Shown here piece by piece: positions 1 through 9,659 of a DNA stretch of 64,000 nt. Source of the stretch: Pollutiaquabacter aromativorans (GTDB taxonomy: Bacteria; Bacteroidota; Bacteroidia; AKYH767-A; 2013-40CM-41-45); assembly GCA_049177215.1 (NCBI GenBank), contig CP185379.1:3286001-3350000 (forward strand), in the 5' to 3' direction. Made by a program: the position numbers and the translations under genes. Numbering within the stretch: position 1 is the first letter of the stretch; each line of letters begins with the position of its first letter. The notes under the pieces are model-generated. The model was not told the origin of the DNA. It made no database searches and was given only the letters and a program-made list of their open reading frames with translations.

Positions 1-201
1 ACCGGCACGAGCGCGTCGCCGAAACATGCCGCGCAGGGACTGATCGAAGGCACGCCCACCGTGACCGCGATCCAGGACCGCGACGCAGCCGTGCTGCCGG
101 AGCTGCTGTCGCACCTCGAAGCAAAGATCAGCGAACGCTTCGGCGACAAGTACCTGCAGGTGCCCTTGCAGGCGCTGCTGGTCACCGCGCGTAAAGGCTG
201 A
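1..201 (+). CDS. C-terminal end of a protein, possibly a SAM-dependent methyltransferase (5' partial)
   Basis: Frame 1 is open from the window edge to a TGA at 199-201 and encodes about 66 residues. The final stretch (LQVPLQALLVTARKG) resembles the last beta strand of class I SAM-dependent methyltransferases, which often end in 'vtarK'. The catalytic part lies outside the window, so the assignment rests on this tail alone and is weak. The codon use matches the GC-rich core genes. The neighbouring GH3 gene converges on it with about 50 nt between the two stops. Confidence 0.45.
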   Translation, partial: TGTSASPKHAAQGLIEGTPTVTAIQDRDAAVLPELLSHLEAKISERFGDKYLQVPLQALLVTARKG

Positions 202-254
202 TGTGAAAAGCGTGCGGGACGAAATTCCCGAAGGAATCAGGAAGCGTGAAAGCC

Positions 255-1745
255 TCAAAGCTGCGCGAGTCCGTCAACAAGTGCCCGGTCGTTCGACAGC
301 CGCGGCACCTTATTCTGTCCGCCGAGCTTGCCTTCGTTGCGCATGTAGGTGATGAACGTATCCTTCGCCAGCGGCCGGATGCGCAGCGGCTGGAGGATGT
401 GTCCCGCGATCAGGTCGCGGTAGTAGATGTTCTGCCGTTGCAGGCTCTCGTCGATGGCGAGGCGGAATTTTTCCAGGTTCTCCGGCTGTTTTCCGAACTC
501 GATGAACCACTCGTGGTAGGGCAGACCGCCTTCGGGCGGACTCACCTGCGGGGCCACCGTGAACTCGATCACCTCGGCGTGTACGAGGCGGGAGGCGGCG
601 GCCAGCGCCTTTTCCACCTCTTCGGCGATCACGTGTTCGCCGAAGGCGCTGATGAAATGCTTCACGCGGCCCGTCACCACCAGGCGGTAGGGATCGGTGC
701 TCACGAAGCGCACCGTATCGCCGAGGCTGTAGCCCCAGAGGCCGGCGTTCGTGTTGAGCACGATGGCGTAGTTCACGCCGGGTTGCACCTCCCAGATCGG
801 CAGGCGGGTGGGGTTGGGCGAGAAGTACTCGGCCAGCGGGATGAACTCGTAGAAGATGCCGCTGTTCAGCATGAGCAGCATGCCCGGGTCGCCGGGGATG
901 TCCTGGTAGGCGATGAAGCCCTCGCTGGCCGGATACAGCTCGATCGAATCGACGGGCCGGCCGATGCTCTGCTCGATCTTGGCGCGGTAGGGTTCGTAGT
1001 TCACGCCCCCGTACACGAACAGTTCGAAGTTCGGGAAGATGTCCTTGATCGGTTTGCCCGTGCGGGTCGTGAGGCGGTCGAAGTACATCTGCACCCAGGG
1101 TGGGATGCCGGAGATGAAGCGCATGTCGGCGCGCAGCGTCTCCTCGACGATCGCGTCCACCTTCACTTCCCAGTCCTCGATCGTGTTGGTGGCGTAGGAG
1201 GGGAGCTGGTTGCGGCGGAGGTAGGCGGGCACGTGGTGGTTCACGATGCCCGAGAGCCGGCCGGTGAGGATGCCGTTCGTGGTATCGAGGGCCGGGCTGC
1301 CCGAGATGAAGATCAGCTTGCCGTCGAGGAAGCGGGCCTTACCCGTGCGGTGGATGTAGTTGAGCAGCGCGTTGCGGGTGCTCTCGATGTGGTTGGGGAT
1401 GGACGCCCGGGTGATGGGGATGTACTTCGCCCCGGAGGTGGTGCCGGACGTCTTGGCCAGGTACAGGGGCTTGCCGGGCCAGAGCACGTTGTCCTCGGCG
1501 GCCTTCACCCGGTCGAGCCAGGGCCGCAGCGCCTCGTAGTCGCGCACCGGCACCTGCTTGGAAAAATGCGCGTAGGTCCGGATCGTATCGAAGGCATGGT
1601 CCTGCCCGAAAGCCGTCATGCGTCCGTTCCGGACGAGCTCATCAAAGATCCGCTGCTGCGCCCGCCTCGGATGCCGGCTCCAATTCCGCGTCTGCGCCGC
1701 CACCAGGGCAGCGAGCGGGCGACTGAGGGCGGAGAGGAGGGACAT
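255..1745 (-). CDS. GH3 auxin-responsive promoter family protein (ANL-superfamily acyl-adenylating enzyme)
   Basis: This 496-aa protein has the length and motif order of bacterial GH3-family proteins, relatives of the plant enzymes that adenylate a carboxylic acid and conjugate it to an amino acid. The phosphate-binding loop of the ANL superfamily is visible as TSGTTSGAKYIPIT at residues 99-112. Later segments such as YPASEGFIAYQ and SLGDTVRFVS fit the acyl-AMP site. No signal peptide or membrane segment is seen, so it should be cytosolic. The bacterial substrate is not known. The ATG at 1743-1745 is the first good start. A long antisense frame across this gene is a GC-bias artefact. Confidence 0.9.
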   Translation of the reverse strand: MSLLSALSRPLAALVAAQTRNWSRHPRRAQQRIFDELVRNGRMTAFGQDHAFDTIRTYAHFSKQVPVRDYEALRPWLDRVKAAEDNVLWPGKPLYLAKTSGTTSGAKYIPITRASIPNHIESTRNALLNYIHRTGKARFLDGKLIFISGSPALDTTNGILTGRLSGIVNHHVPAYLRRNQLPSYATNTIEDWEVKVDAIVEETLRADMRFISGIPPWVQMYFDRLTTRTGKPIKDIFPNFELFVYGGVNYEPYRAKIEQSIGRPVDSIELYPASEGFIAYQDIPGDPGMLLMLNSGIFYEFIPLAEYFSPNPTRLPIWEVQPGVNYAIVLNTNAGLWGYSLGDTVRFVSTDPYRLVVTGRVKHFISAFGEHVIAEEVEKALAAASRLVHAEVIEFTVAPQVSPPEGGLPYHEWFIEFGKQPENLEKFRLAIDESLQRQNIYYRDLIAGHILQPLRIRPLAKDTFITYMRNEGKLGGQNKVPRLSNDRALVDGLAQL

Positions 1746-2476
1746 GGGGTTCTCGGCTGTGTGGTGATTGCGAAGTTAGGGAATTTGGGGGATGGGGAGA
1801 GTGGTTCATTGGGCACTTGAGACGGGAGATAAGACTATTGTGCGTTTGCGGATTAACTGATTGCGCGTAATGTTTTAACATTTGATTACGAGTAAAAAAG
1901 CTATTTTACGGTGTAGTACGAGGGATTAAGTTGCGCATATTATAATGGTCTGGCTATTTTTAAAACGAAAACAGATAACAAATAACAAATGGATTATATC
2001 AGACATCAAATAGACCAACGAATAGACTTTTTACAAAACGAGCGCGTATAAAGCGCCCTTAATAATAAACATATTGTAGCATGTTTGAATATGTGTTAGT
2101 TACTTGTTGGCATACCTTTTGGAAGAAAAATTTAGATAAAGTTGAACTCAGATATAAAAGATTTGTTTTTCAACTAAATCAATAAAAACCTTTTAATTGT
2201 ATAAATGAATTTTGAAAACTTGAACTAAATATAGAAAATAGATTTTCAAAAGAGTAATTAGTCAAGCCTTAGATATGATTGTTAGAAATGAGTTTATCTT
2301 AGACATGGTTTTGTTTATGGAACATGCTCCTTAAAAATTGCTTCAAGCATGCAAGAGCTTTACTAATTTCTGTTTTTAGCCCTAAATATCTTGCTGTATG
2401 AATTTATAAAAGACAGTGTGATTTAGTTTTAGATGACCAATGTTGAAATACATATAAAGGTATTAGTTATAGAAAA
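1746..2476. other. Gene-free AT-rich stretch at the left edge of the accessory island
   Basis: About 730 nt without a convincing gene. Composition changes from GC-rich to strongly AT-rich near position 1,850, immediately behind the GH3 start. I saw no tRNA, integrase, clear direct repeat or terminator that would mark an integration site, so the boundary is defined by base composition alone. Confidence 0.5.
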
Positions 2477-4734
2477 GTGACGGAAAATAAAGGAAAAAGT
2501 TATTATGGCATACTTTGGAGTTGTCCAAAAACGATTAGTTCTTTTGTTTTAGGTAGTTTGTATGCAAGCACAGAATTAAATACATATATCAGATTATCCC
2601 CTTTTATCGAAATCACATCATATGGAAAAGAGCTTTACTTTTTTAATAGTATAGATGAGAAGCTTCTTGGAAAGGTAAAATACAATCGTTTACTTGATAC
2701 AGGAATATTTTTTAAGGAGTGGGAAGAGTTGTGCGAATTAGACGTTACCAATGATGGAGTTAAAGTCAAAAGCCATAACGGAACAATTCGAAACATATAC
2801 GAAAATAATTATAAAAAGTATATTGATAGGGATTAAAGGAAAATTAAGGACATTTCTCACAACGAATAATGCATCCGTTTGCGAGGAGTTTGGGGGGCAT
2901 GGGGGGGTTGGTACTGGCACAATTCGAAAGTTTTGCTGGAGACTTAGCCAACGATGAAAGAAAGTTTTTTGATTACATTTTATTCTTTTCGGCAAAAGAT
3001 AGACGTTACGACTACTATACGGGTAATATAGAAGAAATAAATGACCGAATTGCTACCCTTTCAGATTTGATCAAGGGAATAAATAAGATCCTTTTCAATT
3101 TTGAAAGCGATGATCCTAAACAAATTGTTGAAATAAGCGGCAAAAAAATATTTTTAGTAATTGATGACTTTGAAACTTTTCCAAAAGAAGAAAAAGATAA
3201 AATTGAAGAGATTATCTCTGAGCTAAATACCAATCATCATAAGGTTATTATCACAACCCGAGCCGCAAACATTAGTATTGGACAGGAGTATCAGACAAAT
3301 GAGCTTACAGAGCAAGAAGCTGTAAATTTCTTAATGGAGGTCATTAAAAATGAAGAGCTTGGAAATTATGAAGTAATTCAACGTCAATTAGAGAGCCCTC
3401 AAAAGAGACATAAAGTATTTGAAATTACAAGTGGACGACCTTTATTTATATTTCAATTCGCTTTTATACTTGGACAACGTGGCTTAGAAGATGCTTTAAA
3501 CTTTAAGATTAAAGAAGGAGACACTGCAATCAGTTTCCTATTTGGTAGAATTTACGATTATCTTTCACCCAATGCGAAAGACCTGTTTGTTGTTCTTAGT
3601 CTTTTAGTGACACAGGATGACCTAAGCAATGTTATTGAAAAGGCACAATACATCTTAAATCTTGAACACGAAAACGACACCTTTCTTTCAGCAATAAACG
3701 AATTGGTAAAATTGAAAATTCTAAAACTTGATGAAGAAAGGAAATTCTTTGAAATATATTCAAGGGAGATATTTCAAATAATGTCCAACTACTTTGAGGA
3801 AAGAAATAGCACGTTTAAAGGACATTGTGTAAGAAGACGTAATCAAGTTAACAGGGACAAAACATTAGATGTAGAACATTCACTCTTACTAACTGCAAAC
3901 GCCAATCGTCTTGCTAAAAACGAAATTGAAGCTGTAGATAGTTTTAAGCAAATAATCAATAGAACCACTAGCCCAATCGAAGTAAAACTAGACGCAATAT
4001 TGAACCTTGCATCATACTTGGTTATTGATAGGGGGAAGAAAGATCTTGCATTAAAGTACTTAGACGATTACAGCTATCATTTCAATAAGAATGGGCCGAG
4101 GGGCTCTATTGAGAAATTATGCTATGCTAAATTTACTAAAATGTGGGCCACATATTATTGGGGTAACGGAACTAGAGAGCAAAAAGAAAAAGCAATTACC
4201 AGTCTACTTGCATATGCCTCATCTGGTATTGACTATAATGAAGACATTGATATAGAAATCGCGGGTATGCTTCTCCAATACCGTTCTATACTCGTTGTTT
4301 CAGATTGGCAAGATCTGAAAGAAAGAAGAAATTATAATGAAATCGGAAATGCTGAGTTTGGTAATCTAAGGGAAAAGCAAAAGCAAGAATGTAAAGACAT
4401 TCATGATAAGCACGGTATATTTCTTTATAATGCAGTTGTACAGAAAAAACTTGAAGAAGTTTCTTCAGGCGCAAGGCAAAATATAATTACAGGATTTTAT
4501 AGTTTTCTCGAAGTCCTTGTTAGACTTCAGAAATTCGATCTGGCTCTCAAGATATGTGACTATGTTTTGAATTGTGCGCCAAAGAACTTTCATTCACAAT
4601 TTCAAAAGAAGCAAGAATGGTTCAGCAGTTTGTTGTATAAAAGCACGCCAAAAAATCATAATAAAGCCACAGCAAATCATGAACTTGGCGAAATTGGTTT
4701 AAAATTAAAAGAAGCGCTGAAAAAGAGGAAGTAG
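2477..4734 (+). pseudogene. NB-ARC-like STAND NTPase gene broken by frameshifts at and before the P-loop
   Basis: Three frames together read as one STAND protein. 2477-2836 (GTG start) encodes about 119 residues ending KYIDRD. A second frame then supplies KLRTFLTTNNASV and GGHGGVGTGT, which lines up with the usual pre-P-loop 'R..L' segment and Walker A (GGxGGVGKT), but with the Lys replaced by Thr. From 2869 a third frame continues for 621 residues. It contains the segment that normally follows Walker A (FFDYILFFSAK), Walker B (KIFLVIDDFETFP, about 3147-3180), the RNBS-B/sensor element KVIITTRAA and the GxP motif (SGRPLFIF). An alpha-helical, TPR-like C-terminal half follows. Runs of six and seven G (2892-2897, 2901-2907) sit in the P-loop region. 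STAND NTPases often act as intracellular sensors in phage defence or signalling. Here it is probably inactive unless slippage at the G runs restores the frame. The N-terminal 119 residues match no domain I recognise. Confidence 0.6.
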
Positions 4735-4798
4735 CAACAGTCAACAACTGGTCCCGCACGGCGGAACGTTCCTGCTACCGGTGCTGGGCGAGGGAGTA

Positions 4799-5018
4799 TT
4801 ACATAAAGTGTGTCAGCACTAAATAATAGCTCATGAGAAAATGATGGTTTTGTGTAGTGGATTTGTTCTGGAGAAACCATCATTTTGGAATGAGCGATCG
4901 CCGGCAGGCACTTTCCGGGTGTCACAAGCTGAGTTTTAAGCGGTCACCAAAGATAATCGATAATTGAGCCAATGTCTGGTTCCAGTTATGGACGAGTGTG
5001 TTACATAAAGTGTGTCAG
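4799..5018. repeat. 18-bp direct repeat, probable IS256-type terminal sequence, two copies
   Basis: The sequence TTACATAAAGTGTGTCAG occurs at 4799-4816 and again, same orientation, at 5001-5018. It resembles the ends of IS256-family elements (ACAnAGTGTG type). The second copy lies about 30 nt before an IS256-like transposase N-terminus. The first lies beyond a C-terminal transposase remnant on the other strand, so the locus is probably two overlapping element remnants. Confidence 0.5.
4922..4993 (-). pseudogene. IS256-family transposase, C-terminal remnant
   Basis: On the minus strand the 23 codons before a TGA at 4924-4922 read VHNWNQTLAQLSIIFGD followed by RLKLSL. This is the typical tail of IS256-family mutator transposases (NW..TL.QL.I.F..R). 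Everything upstream is missing: the reading runs straight into the IS end-like repeat at 5001-5018. It is a short relic with no coding capacity of its own. Confidence 0.5.
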
Positions 5019-5050
5019 TTTAAAGGAATTGCTAACTTTAAACTACACCA

Positions 5051-5215
5051 ATGGAAAACAAGAGGTCCGATTATGAGGCTTACAAGAAGGAGGCCGCAGA
5101 ACGCCTGAAGAAAGGCGGCAGTATGTTGGGTAAGGTCGGCGACTTTACTAAGCACTGCAGCCGGGGGGCGCGCTCGGCGGAATGTTCCCACTACCGGTGC
5201 TTGGCGGAATGTTAG
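5051..5215 (+). pseudogene. IS256-family transposase, N-terminal remnant cut by a REP palindrome
   Basis: The ATG at 5051 opens a frame beginning MENKRSDYEAYKKEAAERL, then KKGGSMLGKVGDFTK. This matches the start of Bacteroidota IS256 transposases (an E-x-x-K-x-E-A-x-E-x-L-K-x-G element followed by 'GKxGxxT'). Similarity stops near 5150, where the sequence passes into GGCGGAATG palindromic repeat DNA, and the frame ends at 5215 within it. The break suggests that the palindrome landed in, or replaced, the body of the element. Confidence 0.5.
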
Positions 5216-5352
5216 GCGCCGGACGATGCTGGACTGCAGCCGCATGGCTTCATTTTTTATTGGCAGGCCGGTGTGTTTTGGGCGGATTGCGCGCTGCGGA
5301 TGCAGTGCTATTATCACCTCAGCGAAGGCGCTTAACATTCCGCCAAGCCACG
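5176..5352. repeat. REP-like palindromic repeat cluster (one partial, one complete unit)
   Basis: Two partial left halves (GGCGGAATGTT at 5176 and 5203) precede the conserved spacer (TTTTTTATTGGCAGGCCGG). A complete unit follows, running from GGCGGATTGCGCG at 5281 to CATTCCGCC at 5344. The ends pair as a 9-bp stem with one mismatch. The same unit recurs around 8.5, 9.4, 13.3 and 14.1 kb. Confidence 0.75.
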
Positions 5353-5405
5353 TAATGACTCCTTGAAAATAGCTAAATGGTTAGAAAATGTTTACTAAAA
5401 AATAG

Positions 5406-6779
5406 ATGAATAATAAACTAAATAAATCATTTATGATATTTAAATTCCTACATTTTTCAAACCCTACAGCAGAACAGACAGCTGTTCTTAAAGCAATGGA
5501 GGACTTTGTTTCAGCCGAAAATCAATATGACTTTATGGTCCTATGTGGTGCAGCAGGCACAGGTAAAACATCTATTACTGCTGCCCTAATCGGCTATTTA
5601 AATGAATTAGGCAAACCATATAAAATTTCAGCACCAACAGGCCGTGCAGCCAGAATACTTGGAAGAAAAGCAAAAAGCACAACATCGACCATTCATTCAA
5701 TGATTTATGCTCCAAAGGCAGACAATGAAACAGGAAAGGTGACATTTAAACTGAAGTTAGGGCATAATTCAACCCCGACAATTTATATCATTGATGAAGC
5801 TTCGATGATACCGAAGGAAATTGACAAGGACCAGAATCTCTTTCAAGTTGAGAAAGGCTTAATTTATGACCTTATTGCCTACATAAAAAAGGCAAACGTA
5901 AACAACAAAATTATATTTCTTGGAGACCGTTATCAACTTCCACCGATTGATGAAGCCGAATCTTATGCTTTGAATAAGGAATTCCTTGAAAAGACATTCA
6001 ACCTGAAAGGCAACTCCTATTTACTGACTGAAGTGAAAAGACAAGAAGATGGTAGCTATATTCTTGAGAACGCAACAGATATCAGGAAAGCTATTGACAG
6101 AGGTGAAAAATCCCATCCAATTAAAGGAACTCAAAACAGAAATATATACGCAGCAGCGGACAAATATGCAGCAAACGTCAAAAAAGAGGGTCTTGAAAAT
6201 CAAGTAGCAATTGGTGTTTCTCATAAAGCCAACAAGTTTTTTAATGACTTGGTGAGAGAAAGAATATTTGGAAATGCTAAAAAGATTCTTGAACAAGGCG
6301 ACCTTCTAATGGTGACGCAAAACTGGTATCGAAACGGCTAATCGAGTTACAGAACGTGAACTGACCACGTTGAGTTCTTCCTTTATCTGTAGATTGGAAT
6401 TTACAGGAACAAGTTGCAGGTCTTCATTTTGTTGCGGTTAAAATTAAAGTTTTATTCAGAGCGGAGCTAGAAAGCTATTATTGAAGACTACGCACTTTTA
6501 GAGACTATCTTATCTCCCGGTGGAGTTCTAGACGGAAAACTGGAAAATGAACTTCGCAGACAACGATATACAAAGAATAGAATATTTAGAGACAGTAATA
6601 TGCCAGGTGACGACAGATACGTTGGAGCATTAAGACTTACCTATGGACACGCAATAACTTGTAACAAAGCTCAAGGAGGTGAATGGAAAAAAGTTTTTGT
6701 AAACACAATGGGCATTCCATCATTAAAATGGCAATACACAGCAGTAACAAGAGGAATAAATGAAATCGAGAAGTTCTAA
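5406..6779 (+). pseudogene. RecD-like superfamily 1 helicase, interrupted by frameshifts near 6.34 and 6.47 kb
   Basis: The first 311 codons encode the ATPase core of a RecD/Pif1-type SF1 helicase: Walker A GAAGTGKTS starting at residue 48, SAPTGRAA motif Ia, Walker B IIDEAS, and the motif III-like LGDRYQLPP. The frame stops at 6339-6341. A different frame then reads EQVAGLHFVAVKIKVLFR (from 6407). The original frame returns from 6471 with DYALLETILSPGG and finally YGHAITCNKAQGGEW and YTAVTRG, which are the C-terminal UvrD-like motifs V and VI, ending at 6779. All pieces of one intact helicase are therefore present in order, but at least two indels break it. It is AT-rich like the rest of the island. 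Such helicases occur in mobile and defence loci, but no partner is evident here. Confidence 0.75.
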
Positions 6780-7119
6780 AATCCCACTCAATTTGCGTGC
6801 GCGATGCCAAAGCCGCACAAACCATCCCGCAGGCAAAAGCTTTGTCAAATAGCTTGCAAGGCAAACACAAGAGAATAAGAAATATTTAAAAAAGACCCAC
6901 CGCACGACAAAAGACAAAGAAAAAGACATCAATAAATAGACCGACAAACCACGGCAGAAATGGAAGCATTAGTGGTAATAGGCGTTTGGCTAAATGGCGG
7001 ATGAAGTGGCCAATCTGAAGATTTCCGCCTCGCATGCAGGATTTGTTGTGGCTTCAGACAGTTCTACAACCCCAATTCCCCACTGAAGCCTAGCGCCATA
7101 CCGTGATATACCAATTCAA
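6780..7119. other. 340-nt gap, no gene seen
   Basis: No frame here has a credible start and protein-like composition on either strand. Composition becomes more mixed than in the flanking AT-rich genes. No palindrome of the REP type and no transposon end was found. Confidence 0.4.
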
Positions 7120-8371
7120 ATGCTTCGATTAAACGGTGTGGTGCCAACACCAAAATTAAATACTCATATGAGTCATTCTGCACTTGAAATTGACAATTGG
7201 GAAAACATAGGTAGCTCATTTAGTTACAATCATTATTCTAGTTATGACGGATTAAATATTGATGCAGCCAAATTATATTATTATTTAAAGGAAAAGTTTG
7301 GCAAATCTACTGGGTTCCTTATTCTTTCATTTTCTAAATATTTTCCTGGAACGAAAATTCGTTTTACCCAATGTTTGGTGCTATCTCTTTAGATATAATT
7401 CATATTATGTAGTGATCACAGGAGATGATAAAATTAATATTGCTGTATTTTCATCAACAGATGTTCCGAGTAATCTCGACTATGAAATATTTTCCAATAA
7501 TATGAATGAAATATTGAAAAGGATTTCACTGGAAAAATATGTTGAAAATAGTTATGAGGTTTATGTCAATTACAGCTTTTACCTTAAGAATATTATTAGC
7601 GAATATAAAAAAAGTATATCAAAGAAATTACCCCAGGCTCCAGAACAAATATCACTCAATCATGAAGACATTAATGCTGAAAATCCAGAAATAAAATATA
7701 AGTACATTGAATTCGGCAAGGATTATAATGAGTGGTTAAAAGCGGTTTTGGAAAAATCACAATCATCTTTGATGGTTCAAATTCTGTTGCCGATACATTT
7801 TGAAACACTAATCAATCTAGCATTTAGAGTTAAGCTCAAAAAAGAATATCGCTCTGACGAAAAAATATTCGGTAACGACCCGGAACGCCGTCTTGACATT
7901 TATCAGTTCTTTGAAAGGTTGACTGTACCTAAAAAAATTGAACAAATAAAAGAAAAATGCTTTGAAGTGGACCGTGACAAAATTAATCAGTTTCTTAAGC
8001 TATTGCGTAGTAGTTATGAGTTAAGAGAAAAAAGAAATAAATATTTGCACGGCAATGCTTTGTACTTTCAAAATCTTCATTTGAAATATTTGGTGGACGA
8101 TAATTATTTAATTGGATTTCCTGACAGGGGAAGAGCAATGAGAGCAATTGCAAGTTCAATCAGTGTGACAACAGAAGATAAAAATATAATTAGCACAATT
8201 AAAATATATGAAGAATTGTGTGAGCAATTTAAAAGTATATTTAATGACAATAATTATTTTAGGAAACTTGTTGAAGGACTTGCATTTCTTCACAATTCAA
8301 ATTATGGCGGTACGGTTTCGATTGGCGTCAATAAATACGAGGACTTATTCGCACCTCTAGATTTGAAATAA
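7120..8371 (+). CDS. Unknown protein with HEPN-like RNxxxH motif, apparently frameshifted
   Basis: Two overlapping frames seem to form one gene. From ATG 7120 (or 7168) the first frame runs to 7392. The second, 357 codons from a TTG at 7298, continues to 8371 and reads as natural protein from about 7365 on (RYNSYYVVITGDDKIN). Joining them by one shift gives roughly 415 residues. In the C-terminal third the helix LLRSSYELREKRNKYLHG carries RNKYLH (8033-8050), an R-x4-H motif of the RNxxxH type used by HEPN ribonucleases of toxin and abortive-infection systems. The rest is alpha-helical and matches no family I know. The HEPN call is inference from one short motif. If the shift is real the gene may be dead. 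It sits between a dead helicase and the RAYT/REP cluster. Confidence 0.45.
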
Positions 8372-8518
8372 CAGATGTGCAAACCGGAAAGGTTGCGATA
8401 TCGTTTGAGAAACGGCATATAATATATTGATTGCCTTGTTCAGCGGAATGGAGAGTATTGCGTAATATGCTCTGCAGTCGCAGGGCATCGTTTGTTTTTG
8501 AAAGGCCGGTGCGTTTTT

Positions 8519-8581
8519 GGCGGAATGCGCGCTGTGGATGCAGTGCACAATAAAAATGAGCGAAGGCGCTAACATTCCGCC
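8519..8581. repeat. REP-like palindrome, complete unit
   Basis: It starts GGCGGAATGCGCG and ends GCGCTAACATTCCGCC, giving a 9-bp perfect outer stem plus a CGCG/GCGC inner pairing. The variable loop contains GATGCAGTGCA. The conserved spacer AGGCCGGTGCGTTTTT precedes it. Confidence 0.8.
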
Positions 8582-8613
8582 AAACCACGGTAGTGGTTAG
8601 TCGGTGCGTTTTG

Positions 8614-8676
8614 GGCGGATGCGCGTTGTGGCTGTAATGCGATTTACAACTGAGCGAAGGCGCTTAACATTCCGCC
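8614..8676. repeat. REP-like palindrome next to the RAYT stop codon
   Basis: This unit starts GGCGGATGCGCG (one base shorter than the consensus) and ends CATTCCGCC. It lies 28 nt from the 3' end of the RAYT gene and is joined to the previous unit by the linker ACCACGGTAGTGGTTAG, itself partly palindromic. Confidence 0.8.
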
Positions 8677-8704
8677 AATCATTCTTTATACACAGATTAT
8701 CGAC

Positions 8705-9262
8705 TTACATCAGGTGCAGATCCAGCACGGTCACTTTTACAGGTCCGGGAATTCCGGCATAGTCCCGGGCGCTGCTGAAGATGTAATTAGTGGCCCGGTC
8801 GACCAGGCCGGCTTTCACGGGGTTCTGGTGGATGTAGTTGATCTTGATGCGCGCGAACTGGCTGGAAAAGACTTCCTCTGCGTGGTTGTTGTACTGCCAA
8901 AGCTGATGCCGCGACATTTTCTTCTGCCGATTCCCGCCTTTCTCAAGCAGCGGAACCAGCCACTCCCTCCGGCTTTCTCCGGGCTGACGTAGCATCCGGA
9001 TCAGGGCACTGCTGGTGTATTTCTTAAAATCACGTACGATGTCGCTCAAATTGCCCTGCCTGGCCCGCACCACCAGATGCAAGTGATTCGACATGATCAC
9101 ATAGGCGAATACTTCCAAGCCTTTTTGCTCAATGCAATGATTCAGGCTGTCGCAGATCAACTGCTTCGCTTCCCGCCGCGATAGCACTTCCACCCATTCC
9201 ACAGCCGTCATCGTAAGAAAATAGACCGCGTCCTGTTTGTGGATCTGATAGGCAAATGGCAC
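8705..9262 (-). CDS. REP-associated tyrosine transposase (RAYT), IS200/IS605-like
   Basis: This intact 185-aa protein has the Y1 HUH single-strand DNA transposase fold typical of RAYTs. The metal-binding HUH pair is H60-x-H62 in MSNHLHLVVRA. Further RAYT hallmarks are DIVRDFKKYTSSAL and NYIHQNPVKAGLV, with candidate catalytic tyrosines in the C-terminal half. RAYTs bind and cleave REP palindromes as single-stranded DNA. Here the gene is bracketed by such palindromes (8519-8676 downstream, 9355-9631 upstream), which supports the call. The start is a GTG at 9262, since an in-frame stop lies a short way further upstream and no ATG is better placed. It is more GC-rich than the island genes around it, as expected for an independently arrived element. 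Confidence 0.9.
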   Translation of the reverse strand: MPFAYQIHKQDAVYFLTMTAVEWVEVLSRREAKQLICDSLNHCIEQKGLEVFAYVIMSNHLHLVVRARQGNLSDIVRDFKKYTSSALIRMLRQPGESRREWLVPLLEKGGNRQKKMSRHQLWQYNNHAEEVFSSQFARIKINYIHQNPVKAGLVDRATNYIFSSARDYAGIPGPVKVTVLDLHLM

Positions 9263-9354
9263 GGGCGAAGATGTGCCAATCGCCTTCTTTCATTCAACCA
9301 ATAAAAGCGGGATTTCGCGATTGTTTTTGCTGAATGTCCCCACTACCTTGGCTT

Positions 9355-9420
9355 GGCGGAATGTTAAGCGCCGCACGAAGCGCTGAGTAAAGTAGTTTCA
9401 GTTCCAGCGCGCATTCCGCC
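9355..9420. repeat. REP-like palindrome, inverted orientation
   Basis: It reads GGCGGAATGTTAAGCGC on the left and GCGCGCATTCCGCC on the right, the mirror order of the units at 8519 and 9475. It therefore faces the next unit head to head across the spacer containing TTTTTTATTGGCAGGCC, like a REPIN doublet. It sits about 90 nt upstream of the RAYT start. Confidence 0.8.
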
Positions 9421-9474
9421 CTATGCACGGCAGCCGCAGGGCTTCGTTTTTTATTGGCAGGCCGGTGCGTTTTT

Positions 9475-9537
9475 GGCGGAATGCGCGATGCTGCTGCAGT
9501 ACAAATTATAACTGAGCGAAGGCGCTAACATTCCGCC
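9475..9537. repeat. REP-like palindrome, complete unit
   Basis: It runs from GGCGGAATGCGCG to CATTCCGCC with the loop carrying GCTGCTGCAGTACA and the conserved ACTGAGCGAAGGCGCTAA arm. It is the best match to the window consensus and serves as the reference unit. Confidence 0.85.
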
Positions 9538-9569
9538 AAGCCACGGTAGTGGCATGGCGGTGCACTTTG

Positions 9570-9631
9570 GGCGGAATGCGCGCTAGTGCTCCAGTGCACA
9601 ATACAACTGAGCGAAGGCGCTAACATTAGCC
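9570..9631. repeat. REP-like palindrome, degenerate right end
   Basis: The left end GGCGGAATGCGCG is intact but the right end reads CATTAGCC instead of CATTCCGCC, so the outer stem is damaged. It lies 28 nt from the remains of the second RAYT copy, the same spacing as in the intact copy. Confidence 0.75.
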
Positions 9632-9659
9632 AATCATCGTTTATTTGCAGCACATCGAC

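Noticed and set aside
246..1820. A 524-codon plus-strand frame over the GH3 gene
   Set aside because: Its translation is His/Arg/Asp/Val-rich without domain order, as expected for the antisense of a GC3-biased gene. The minus strand carries all GH3 motifs.
9355..9631. CRISPR-like array of regularly spaced repeats
   Set aside because: The units are palindromes of about 64 nt in both orientations with conserved rather than unique spacers, and there are no cas genes; they fit REP elements next to a RAYT.
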